A DNA stretch of 9,067 bases from CAYVGO01 sp964450725. Lineage in GTDB: Bacteria > Bacteroidota > Bacteroidia > Bacteroidales > UBA932. Below, one piece after another: positions 1 to 6,593 of the stretch. The stretch is from positions 1-9,067 of the forward strand of contig CAYVGO010000069.1 of assembly GCA_964450725.1 (NCBI GenBank), in the 5' to 3' direction. The position numbers and the translations under genes were made by a program. Under the pieces are notes generated by a model. It did no database searches. It saw only the letters and a list, made by a program, of their open reading frames with translations, and was not told the DNA's origin. Within the stretch, counting starts at the first letter, position 1. Every line of letters starts with the position of its first letter.

Positions 1-39
1 TACCTATAGGTACTGCTATTCAATACTTGTAAGTGCGGT

Positions 40-777
40 TTATATTACCGTAACGATATTGGGATATTCATAGGAGCGGGTCTCTTTGGTCAGTTTAGAA
101 CTTGAGCTTGTGGCTTGGGTTACTACTCTGACCTTCCAGCCTCCGGCAACGACTGTAGACGGAAGCAGAAATTGGAGTTTGGAGGGAGTATTGGGAGAGA
201 TTTCATCGACAGTGATACGGACGGTTTGATCTCCTTCTACAGCGGTGAAGTAAATCCCTATTTCATTTTCTTTATCTCCCCTTATGGCAAGTCGCAAACC
301 TTTTATCAATACCATTTTTCCGACATTGACAGTGTCTGTTTCATTTTTTGTAGGGTTGATAATGCTTTGAATGATAGGTCCTGTAGGAGCGGGCTGCTCA
401 GCCACACTGACCGACATTTTGCTGATAGATGCCCGCGAGGCATTGCTTTGTGTGAGGTTCATTCTTACTAACAGTTCATCGGCAGGAATGTTATGCCCCA
501 ACTGATGACTTGAAATAACGCCTTCAATACCGATAGAAGCATGGAAAAAGTCTGTTACAATGTTGTATCCCTCTTCAACAGCAAGAATACACTCTTTAAA
601 AAACAGTTGTACAAAGGCTTCGCCGTTGACGTTGAGTGTCGCCATTTGTTTCTGTTCAAGGCGTTTTACGATATCGCTCGTGTAGAGTGTTCCTCTGATT
701 TGCGGACGTAAATAATAGTCATGATTAACATCTTTGGTTAATTCGTTGAGGTGAGCAATGGCTTTAATTTCTGACAT
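40..777 (-). CDS. HU-like DNA-binding protein with C-terminal DUF4469 domain
   Basis: A 245-residue protein with no signal peptide or membrane segment, so cytoplasmic. Residues 1-125 resemble the HU-like DNA-binding domain typical of Bacteroidota: an N-terminal segment with YYLRPQIRGT, a helical stretch (SDIVKRLEQ, residues 34-42), then GEAFVQLFFKECILAVEEGY and the strand-rich VTDFFHASIGIEGV. After a Pro-rich linker (EQPAPTGP, about 127-134), residues 135-242 form a beta-rich domain matching DUF4469, which probably has an Ig-like fold. Two-domain proteins of this kind, about 230-260 residues long, are common in Bacteroidales. They are presumed nucleoid- or DNA-associated, but their role is not known. 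The ATG at 777 is the first in the frame and fits the family N-terminus (MSEIKAIAHLNELT). The gene stands alone, divergent from the VIT-domain gene. A -7 box at 941-948 gives it a leader of about 155 nt. The family call is from recognition; DNA binding is inferred. Confidence 0.85.
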   Translation of the reverse strand: MSEIKAIAHLNELTKDVNHDYYLRPQIRGTLYTSDIVKRLEQKQMATLNVNGEAFVQLFFKECILAVEEGYNIVTDFFHASIGIEGVISSHQLGHNIPADELLVRMNLTQSNASRASISKMSVSVAEQPAPTGPIIQSIINPTKNETDTVNVGKMVLIKGLRLAIRGDKENEIGIYFTAVEGDQTVRITVDEISPNTPSKLQFLLPSTVVAGGWKVRVVTQATSSSSKLTKETRSYEYPNIVTVI

Positions 778-860
778 AATGATATAATATTAAGTTAAAT
801 AAAAAAAAGGACAAGTCTATGGTTAATCGGCAAGTATAGCGTTATTAAATAGAGTATATA

Positions 861-892
861 ACATTCTTTTCTCTTATAAAGAGGTCTAATGT
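861..892 (-). repeat. Compound stem-loop in the HU-like gene leader
   Basis: The outer arms ACATT (861-865) and AATGT (888-892) are complementary. Nested inside, CTCTT (871-875) and AAGAG (879-883) form a 5-bp stem with a 3-nt loop. The structure lies between the proposed promoter (941-948) and the start codon at 777, so it would be transcribed in the 5' leader of the HU-like gene. It is small and AT-rich and could be chance; no known riboswitch is recognised. Confidence 0.3.
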
Positions 893-940
893 CATTGAAT
901 TTATCACTTTTTTATAGTCAGTTAATTTAACATTGAACAG

Positions 941-948
941 CAAAGATA
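941..948 (-). promoter_or_regulatory. Bacteroidota -7 promoter box for the HU-like gene
   Basis: Read on the minus strand this is TATCTTTG, an exact match to the Bacteroidota -7 consensus TAnnTTTG. It points at the minus-strand HU-like gene, whose ATG lies about 163 nt downstream. I see no clear TTTG at the usual -33 spacing; the nearest candidate is a TTTTAG on the minus strand at about 972-977. A start site near 934-936 would leave a 5' leader of about 155 nt, long for this phylum. Confidence 0.55.
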
Positions 949-1025
949 GTAAGTTTTTACATAAAAGTCATCTAAAATGATAAAAAATTACGTTAGAGGT
1001 ACAGAAACAAGCATCTATCTATAAC

Positions 1026-1120
1026 AAGAAAGTGGTGGTTGAGAGTTTTTGGGCAGCGATGTAATACTATACGTAACGTTTTATTAATAAATAATCAAAC
1101 AATATTGCTATCACTTTCTT
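1026..1120. repeat. Long-spaced inverted repeat upstream of the VIT gene
   Basis: AAGAAAGTG (1026-1034) and CACTTTCTT (1112-1120) are a perfect 9-bp inverted repeat. As RNA the pairing extends to 14 pairs (1026-1039 with 1107-1120) if G-U wobbles are allowed, enclosing a 67-nt loop. It lies about 155 bp upstream of the VIT-gene promoter and outside the leader of the HU-like gene. It could be a protein-binding site, part of an unannotated small RNA, or chance. Confidence 0.35.
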
Positions 1121-1275
1121 TACTGAGAAGTTAGCAGTAGCCTCTCGACCTTCTTATTATTCTGTCAAAATACCAGAGAAATGTCTCTTCACTCTTTTGC
1201 TCTTGCATTCTTTTATTCTATATGTTCTATATTGTTAAGCATAATAACATTAATAACTATCTATCGAATTATGAC

Positions 1276-1285
1276 TACCTTTGTA
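1276..1285 (+). promoter_or_regulatory. Bacteroidota -7 promoter box for the VIT-domain gene
   Basis: TACCTTTGTA matches the -7 consensus TAnnTTTG exactly and is identical to the boxes at 4658 and 6896. A transcript starting about 6 nt downstream would have a leader of roughly 38 nt to the ATG at 1328. No good TTTG -33 element sits 17-23 nt upstream, so this promoter may be weaker or activator-dependent. Its position rules against translation from the upstream ATG at 1181, unless a second promoter exists. Confidence 0.6.
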
Positions 1286-1327
1286 ACTTTCTTTATTAAA
1301 CGATGGAAAGCAAAAATCAATAATGCA

Positions 1328-4300
1328 ATGAAAGTACTTTCAACCCTATTCTTATTTGTCTTGCTGGCAACTTGCGTGCAGGCACAAAGCCCGAGTTTTA
1401 ATGTAAAAGGCGCAGACTCTGCAAAGGTTCGGATGAGCCGGATGAAGATTGATGTAAAGATTGTAGGAAACATTGCCTACACCACAGTAGAAATGTACTT
1501 TTCTAACCGCTCTACCCGAGAAATGGAGGGCGAATTGATATTTCCGCTGCCGGAAGGAATTTCAGTCTCACACTATGCCATTGACATTAACGGAAAGATG
1601 CGTCAGGCTGTTCCTATCAATAAAATGAAAGGGAAGCAAGTGTTTGAAGCCATTCAGAATCGACGGGTCGATCCGGGATTGCTGGAAAAGGTAGAGGGTA
1701 ACAACTTTCGTACCCGTGTCTATCCTTTGCCGGTGAACGGAGAACGCATTGTTCAAATTGGTTATGAAGAGGAGTTGAAGTTTAAGGACAACCTTCATTT
1801 AAACTACCAACTGTTGAGTCGCTTCCCACAGAAGTTAGATGACTTTACGGTCAATATTGAAGTTTTAGGTACAACAGAACCACCACAAGTAGAAGGAACA
1901 AAAGATGTATCCTTTACGCTTTGGCAACAGAGTTATAAGACTTCTATTGCTAAGAAAGACTACTTACCCAATGAGAAGTTTGAAGTACTCATTCCTATCC
2001 GAGAGCAAATTCCTTCTGTTTACAGTCAAAGCGTTGAGGGCAATCATTACTTTTACAGTCAACTGTTTTTAGACCCTAAAGTACTGCAAAAGAAAACACC
2101 CAAAACAATAGCATTGGTTTACGACGTATCGCTGAGTTGCCGTACCCGTGATTTCAACAAAGAATCTGCATTGTTAAAGCATTATTTATCGTCACTGAAG
2201 GATGTAACGGTCTCTGTATTCTTTGTTCATTATACTTTTAAGAAGCAGCAAGACTTTGTGATTAAAAACGGTAATGCAGATGCATTGATTAGTTTGTTAC
2301 AATCAGCAGTCTATGACGGAGGAACACGCTATACAGAAATCAACCTTCCTGCAAGTTTCGATGAATATCTGTTTTTTACTGACGGCTTATCATCCTTAAG
2401 CCATCAGGAGTTTAATTTACCCAACAAGCCGATATACTGCATTACTTCATCGGTTTCGGCAGACTATTCTTTCCTCAATCTTTTATCTATGAACTCATCG
2501 GCAAGCAGTATTAACTTAAATGTTGTTTCGGTTGATGAAGGTTTACAAATGCTTACAAGTCAAAGCCTTCGGTTCCTTGGCGTAAAAAAGAATCTCTTTG
2601 TTACAGAACTCTATCCGGCAGTCGGTACACCGGTAGGTAAAAGTTTCAGTATCGCCGGTCTTTCACTGCGCCCCAAGCATGAGATTACCTTACTTTTTGG
2701 TCAAGGAAATGAAGTACAACTCGAAAAGACCATTACATTAAATATACCTCAAGATAGTCATCCTGATGTGAACGTTTACAAACTCTGGGCACAAAAGAAA
2801 ATTGCGTACTTAGACATGAATTACAACAAAAACCAGACGGAAATAGAGATATTAGGCAGTAAAGCAGGCATTGTTACCCGTAACACTTCATTGATAGTGT
2901 TGGAAACAGTGCAAGATTACATCCGTTATCAGATTGTACCCCCCGCAGAACTGCGTGCCGAGTTTGACCGCATCAGCAAAGAGCAACAAAATAATGCCGC
3001 AGCACGCAAGCAATCCAACATAACAAACTTAGACCGTTACTTTAAAGTTCTGAATGCTTGGTGGAAAAAGGATATACAATACAGCAAGCCCGAAGCAGTG
3101 AAACCTTCAAAGAAAGAATCTTTGCCAATAACACCCCGCCAGCCGTCCACCCAACCGACAGGCAGAACAATCACCGTCAGGGGAACGGTTATAGACGAAC
3201 AAAACCAATCTATAGCGGGAGCCACCATAAGACAGGAGGGAACAACCAACGGAGTTATTTCTGACATGGACGGTAAATTCTCTATCACCTTGCCCGACAG
3301 TTGTTATTTAGAGATTGCATACATTGGTTATAACACACAAAGGCTACTGCCGCAGCCGGAGATGAATATTCGGTTAGAAGAAGACGGTCAGGCTCTTGAA
3401 GAGGTAGTAATGGTGAGTGACTTTTCATCCACTAAAGAAGATATGGACATTGCAGTAGAGGATGATGAATTAATACTTATCCTTCCGCTTCCTCAACATG
3501 AAGAAATGGTGATAGAGGAAAGTGTTCTTTTTATGAGAGTGGAAGGAGAACCATCAGAGAATGCGTCTGTCCGAGAAGAAAGCATCAGTAAAGTATCGGC
3601 AAGCGTCAGTCAACAAACCACCGGTAGATTACCGCAAGCCAGCGTCGTTGCAACAACTACCAACCCTTACACAGCCGTAGATATTATCAAAAAGCAACCT
3701 AAAGAAAAGCAGTATGACGCTTACCTGCAAATTCGGGAAGAAGTAGTCAATAATCCCACATTTTATATTGAAGCCGCAAGACTTTTTTATGATAATGGTA
3801 ATAAAGAAAAAGCACTACTGGTTCTAAGTAGCATTGCCGACCTTGGCTTTGAGAGCCATCAACTGTACAAAACCCTTACCTACATTTTCCGTGAATGGGG
3901 AGCAGTGGCAGACGCTCTATACACGGCACAGCAGGTAGCAAAATGGCGAAATTTTGAACCCCAAAGTTTTAGAGATTTAGCCCTGACACTCGAAGATAAC
4001 GGAAAGTATCAGGAAGCCTTCGACGCACTGATACAAACGTTAGAGATAGAGTACTTAGGTGAGATGGAGAGGTTCTATACAGGATTAGAAGACGTTGTTT
4101 TAATGGACATTAATCGGATGATTACAGAACACCTCGCCATCAATACTAAGAAGTTAGAGAAAAAATATTTAGAGAAAATGCCGGTAGACTTAAGAGTTGT
4201 GATGAACTGGAATATGCAGAATACCGACATTGATTTACATGTTATAGATCCTACAGACGAAGAGTGCTACTACAGTCATACAGAAACACGCGCCGGCGGA

Positions 4301-4549
4301 CGATTTGGTAAAGACTTTACACAAGGCTACGGACCCGAGCAGTATTTGTTACGTAACAAAATAGCCGGTAAATATACTGTCAAATCAGACTTTTACGGTG
4401 AGAATGCCTTTACCGAAAACGGTCCGGCTTCCGTATTCATTGAAGTTTATTACAAAGACAAAAACGGCAAGGTGAAGCGTCAACTGAAAACCATTTTATC
4501 GAGCAAGAACCGTGAACGTAATGCAACGATGTTGGAGTTGGAATTATAA
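1328..4549 (+). CDS. Exported VIT / VWA / carboxypeptidase-regulatory / DUF2135 mosaic protein
   Basis: A 1073-residue exported protein. A signal peptide starts at MKVLSTLFLFVL and likely ends VQA|Q at residue 19. Residues 30-150 form a VIT (vault/inter-alpha-trypsin) domain, with the family motif DPGLLEKVEGNNFRTRVYPL and GERIVQIGYEEEL. Residues 255-395 form a VWA domain with a complete metal site: D266-x-S268-x-S270, T333 and D352 (TDG). A low-complexity linker leads to a carboxypeptidase-regulatory-like beta-sandwich (613-700; GTVIDEQNQSIAGATIRQEG, DMDGKFSI) ending LEEVVMV. After an acidic stretch comes a helical TPR-like region (805-925, NGNKEKALLVLSSIADLG). Residues 955-1073 are a DUF2135 domain (DIDLHVIDPTDEECYYSH, GGRFGKDFTQGYGPEQ). 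VIT/VWA proteins are thought to act in adhesion or protein-protein binding; the role here is unknown. The ATG at 1328 is preferred to one 49 codons upstream because promoter and signal peptide both support it. It is probably periplasmic or surface-exposed; no lipobox or type IX sorting domain is evident. Confidence 0.9.
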   Translation: MKVLSTLFLFVLLATCVQAQSPSFNVKGADSAKVRMSRMKIDVKIVGNIAYTTVEMYFSNRSTREMEGELIFPLPEGISVSHYAIDINGKMRQAVPINKMKGKQVFEAIQNRRVDPGLLEKVEGNNFRTRVYPLPVNGERIVQIGYEEELKFKDNLHLNYQLLSRFPQKLDDFTVNIEVLGTTEPPQVEGTKDVSFTLWQQSYKTSIAKKDYLPNEKFEVLIPIREQIPSVYSQSVEGNHYFYSQLFLDPKVLQKKTPKTIALVYDVSLSCRTRDFNKESALLKHYLSSLKDVTVSVFFVHYTFKKQQDFVIKNGNADALISLLQSAVYDGGTRYTEINLPASFDEYLFFTDGLSSLSHQEFNLPNKPIYCITSSVSADYSFLNLLSMNSSASSINLNVVSVDEGLQMLTSQSLRFLGVKKNLFVTELYPAVGTPVGKSFSIAGLSLRPKHEITLLFGQGNEVQLEKTITLNIPQDSHPDVNVYKLWAQKKIAYLDMNYNKNQTEIEILGSKAGIVTRNTSLIVLETVQDYIRYQIVPPAELRAEFDRISKEQQNNAAARKQSNITNLDRYFKVLNAWWKKDIQYSKPEAVKPSKKESLPITPRQPSTQPTGRTITVRGTVIDEQNQSIAGATIRQEGTTNGVISDMDGKFSITLPDSCYLEIAYIGYNTQRLLPQPEMNIRLEEDGQALEEVVMVSDFSSTKEDMDIAVEDDELILILPLPQHEEMVIEESVLFMRVEGEPSENASVREESISKVSASVSQQTTGRLPQASVVATTTNPYTAVDIIKKQPKEKQYDAYLQIREEVVNNPTFYIEAARLFYDNGNKEKALLVLSSIADLGFESHQLYKTLTYIFREWGAVADALYTAQQVAKWRNFEPQSFRDLALTLEDNGKYQEAFDALIQTLEIEYLGEMERFYTGLEDVVLMDINRMITEHLAINTKKLEKKYLEKMPVDLRVVMNWNMQNTDIDLHVIDPTDEECYYSHTETRAGGRFGKDFTQGYGPEQYLLRNKIAGKYTVKSDFYGENAFTENGPASVFIEVYYKDKNGKVKRQLKTILSSKNRERNATMLELEL

Positions 4550-4633
4550 AACGATAGCCAACAGATTGTGGACAGCAGAGGTAAAGTTTCGATGACACCC
4601 TTCTATATAACATTACATATCAAATGATGTCGA

Positions 4634-4667
4634 TTTTGAGGGTTTAGTAAAATGATATACCTTTGTA
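4634..4667 (+). promoter_or_regulatory. Complete Bacteroidota promoter (-33 TTTTG, -7 TACCTTTG)
   Basis: TTTTG at 4634-4638 and TACCTTTG at 4658-4665 are separated by 19 nt, matching both elements and the spacing of the Bacteroidota primary sigma promoter. The -7 box continues as TACCTTTGTA, the same 10-mer as at 1276 and 6896. The expected start near 4672 leaves a leader of about 32 nt before the ATG at 4704. This is the best-formed promoter in the window and means the lipoprotein gene does not depend on read-through from the VIT gene. Confidence 0.8.
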
Positions 4668-4703
4668 ATATTGTTAGAGACTTACTTTTTCATCCCGCTT
4701 TAC

Positions 4704-5195
4704 ATGCTTAAGTTACAACACTCACTTTTTTCAATCGGTATTTTTCTGTTACTTCTCACAAGTTGCAGCACACACTATGAAGAGATTCGGGTAGTAAAAA
4801 TAGACAATCCGAAAGTTGTAGCAATGAATAACACAGAACTTTCCATGCACTTGCATGTTAGTATTGATAATCCTACAGATAAAACAATCCACATTCAGCA
4901 GTTTTTAGTCAACATCAACGACCAGGATAAAGTCATTGCAACAATGGCATTAGAGAAAAAGATAACGTTACTGAAGAACAGCGAACAATCTTATTTGGCA
5001 GAACTTAAAATCAATATTAACAATCCGTTGGTTTTATTGAAGTTTGTTTATCAGCCCGAATTGTTGAACACATTAAAGCCAAACGGTATACTGAAAGCAA
5101 GGTCAGGCCTACTGATGAAGACTGTCAAATTTACAGACAAAGATTTGCAAGGGATGGGCTTTCAACAGATTTTCAATGGGTTAGTTCCCAAGTAA
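4704..5195 (+). CDS. Small lipoprotein with LEA14/WHy-like domain
   Basis: A 163-residue lipoprotein. A hydrophobic signal (SIGIFLLLLTSC) ends in the lipobox L18-T19-S20-C21, so Cys21 should be lipidated and the protein anchored in an envelope membrane. Residues 27-140 look like the beta-sandwich of the LEA type 2 (LEA14/WHy) family: ELSMHLHVSIDNPTDKTIHI, with the typical alternating strand and the Asn-Pro after it, a second strand set (QFLVNINDQDKVIATM), and LKININNPLVLL. Such domains occur in envelope proteins of many bacteria and are linked loosely to stress tolerance; the role here is unknown. The frame stays open upstream to a TTG at 4671, but that codon lies at the expected transcription start, and only the ATG at 4704 places the signal peptide at the N-terminus. 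The domain call rests on sequence pattern and is moderately sure; the lipoprotein call is firm. Confidence 0.75.
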   Translation: MLKLQHSLFSIGIFLLLLTSCSTHYEEIRVVKIDNPKVVAMNNTELSMHLHVSIDNPTDKTIHIQQFLVNINDQDKVIATMALEKKITLLKNSEQSYLAELKININNPLVLLKFVYQPELLNTLKPNGILKARSGLLMKTVKFTDKDLQGMGFQQIFNGLVPK

Positions 5196-5315
5196 GTTAA
5201 ATGTAGAACACCTCATATAGTATCTTCTTATATTGTAACACAAACGTGATTCGTAAGTTGCCGCAAGAAATATATATACAAGTATCATAAAGACCTTTAT
5301 CAAAATTTACTTACC

Positions 5316-5741
5316 ATGAAACACATTTACTCTTTTTCCCTCTTCACGCTTATTGCGTTGGGTTGCTATGCACAACAAGGACAATTGACCGAACAGATGG
5401 GCGAAACCGAAAAAATGATTTATCACGAACACTTGTCATATAACAAACAAAACAACGAATCTTTGGGTTACCGTGTTCGTATCTTTAGAGATAACGACCA
5501 GAATGCAAAAACAAAAGCAACAGAAACGGCCAGAAGGCTGCGAGAATTGTATCCGGACTTACCCAAGCCTTACTTACGGCATGTAGAACCTTATTTTATT
5601 GTTTCTGTTGGTGATTACAGAACCAAAGACCAAGCCTTAAAAACCCTTCTCCGCATTAAAAAGAGTTTCCCTAAGGCCTTTATCAGTCATATTGAACCGA
5701 TTAAAACATCTGTAGAAGCTTCTAATGAAAGTACAGAGTAA
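5316..5741 (+). CDS. Exported SPOR-domain protein
   Basis: A 141-residue exported protein. The N-terminus MKHIYSFSLFTLIALGCYAQ is a signal peptide, most likely cut CYA|Q at residue 19; a lipobox reading (ALGC) is possible but non-canonical. Residues 51-126 match the SPOR fold in the form common in Bacteroidota: GYRVRIFRDND, a helix (AKTKATETARRLRELYPD), then the signature EPYFIVSVGDYRTKDQALKT and FPKAFISHIEP. SPOR domains bind peptidoglycan stripped of stem peptides at division and remodelling sites, so a periplasmic cell-wall role is the natural inference. The protein is little more than signal plus one SPOR domain, with no catalytic partner domain. Its stop is 6 nt before the next start, which implies co-transcription with that gene. 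No clear promoter is visible in the 120 bp upstream. Confidence 0.82.
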   Translation: MKHIYSFSLFTLIALGCYAQQGQLTEQMGETEKMIYHEHLSYNKQNNESLGYRVRIFRDNDQNAKTKATETARRLRELYPDLPKPYLRHVEPYFIVSVGDYRTKDQALKTLLRIKKSFPKAFISHIEPIKTSVEASNESTE

Positions 5742-5747
5742 ATAAAG

Positions 5748-6593
5748 ATGGCTAAACATGGTTTATTGATTACACTTTTCTTTTCCTTCTTATCAGTACT
5801 ATCGGCACAAACAGCCTTCCGGAACATCGATAGCCTTCAACAACAAAATCAAGAACTTGTTGAAAGCATTATCGGGAGTTTAGAGAGTTCCCAGCAATTT
5901 GACTACTCATTTTCAGAATATTCTTACATTAAAAGTATTGTTTCTCCTGACCAATTGGTAAGGTTACTGACATGGTGTTTCAAAGATAGTCTGGGGGTGT
6001 ACCATTACTCTGGGATTGTGTTACTAAGGAAAAGTAAAAAGTCTAAAGCATTTGAAATACAACAACTCCATGATGTTCATTTAGACATTCCGGTGAAAAG
6101 TTTGGAAGTTTCAACCTTATCTCCACAACAATGGTTAGGAAGCCAATACATTGAAATCTTTCAACTTGATAAGTCCTCGCAAAAGCAAATGTACTACTTA
6201 TTGGGAGTCCAAAGATTAAATGAGCAGATTATAAGACGAGTGATAGAACCTTTGGTTATTGAGGGTAATAATTTACAATTCGGACATCAGGTATTTAAGC
6301 GACGTACACAAAAAACCGTACGTTATCTTTTTGAATACAACGCCATTTCTACCATGCAAATGAATTTTAACCCCAAAACAAAGGCCATAGAATACACTCA
6401 CAATATACCACCCAATGCAGCTGCATTACACTCATCTCCTTTTGCCCCCGACATAAAATACAATGCTTTGATATATAAAAAAGGAGAGTGGCAATTGACG
6501 GACATCTTTAAACAATACAATCCTAATCTAACCACCACTCCCATTCAATACAAAAAGCGACAAAACAAACAATTTTGGAAAACACCCGAATAA
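5748..6593 (+). CDS. Exported Bacteroidota protein of unknown function
   Basis: A 281-residue protein with a signal peptide (MAKHGLLITLFFSFLSVLSA, likely cut LSA|Q at residue 20), hence periplasmic or secreted. No enzyme motif is visible. The pattern is strand-rich: LVRLLTWCFKDSLGVYHYSG, WLGSQYIEIFQ, MYYLLGVQRLN, then RYLFEYNAISTMQMNFNP, and near the end FAPDIKYNALIYKKGEWQL. From memory, this resembles a conserved family of roughly 270-300-residue hypothetical exported proteins in Bacteroidota, with the same order of a short-phrase Trp/Tyr motif, an RxxFEY strand and a terminal KxGxW; I cannot confirm that here. Its start lies 6 nt after the SPOR gene stop, the closest spacing in the window, so the two are very likely one transcript and may act together at the envelope. 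The C-terminal tail (QYKKRQNKQFWKTPE) is basic. Confidence 0.8.
   Translation: MAKHGLLITLFFSFLSVLSAQTAFRNIDSLQQQNQELVESIIGSLESSQQFDYSFSEYSYIKSIVSPDQLVRLLTWCFKDSLGVYHYSGIVLLRKSKKSKAFEIQQLHDVHLDIPVKSLEVSTLSPQQWLGSQYIEIFQLDKSSQKQMYYLLGVQRLNEQIIRRVIEPLVIEGNNLQFGHQVFKRRTQKTVRYLFEYNAISTMQMNFNPKTKAIEYTHNIPPNAAALHSSPFAPDIKYNALIYKKGEWQLTDIFKQYNPNLTTTPIQYKKRQNKQFWKTPE

Larger units (their letters stand above)
778..1327. other. Divergent intergenic region with promoters and inverted repeats
   Basis: This 550-bp AT-rich region separates the HU-like gene (minus) from the VIT-domain gene (plus). It holds a -7 box for each gene (941-948 minus, 1276-1285 plus), an A8 tract at 801-808, a compound inverted repeat at 861-892 and a long-spaced inverted repeat at 1026-1039/1107-1120. 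An in-frame extension of the VIT gene runs from an ATG at 1181, but the plus-strand promoter lies inside it. The extension is T-rich, which by itself gives hydrophobic residues, so I read it as non-coding. I see no tRNA and no convincing small gene. Confidence 0.6.

Noticed and set aside
115..471. 118-codon open frame on the plus strand
   Set aside because: It lies wholly antisense to the HU-like/DUF4469 gene and its translation shows no family pattern.
1181..1327. 49-codon N-terminal extension of the VIT protein that looks like a membrane segment
   Set aside because: A -7 promoter box lies inside it at 1276-1285, the ATG at 1328 begins a normal signal peptide, and the hydrophobic residues follow from T-rich spacer DNA. 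A second hydrophobic segment ahead of a cleavable signal would be odd.
4671..4703. TTG start giving an 11-residue longer lipoprotein
   Set aside because: It sits 6 nt after the -7 box, at the expected transcription start, and would push the lipoprotein signal away from the N-terminus.
5292..5299. GACCTTTA as a possible -7 box for the SPOR gene
   Set aside because: It differs from TAnnTTTG at two key positions (first T and final G) and has no -33 element at proper spacing. The SPOR pair may be read from an unseen promoter or from 4658.
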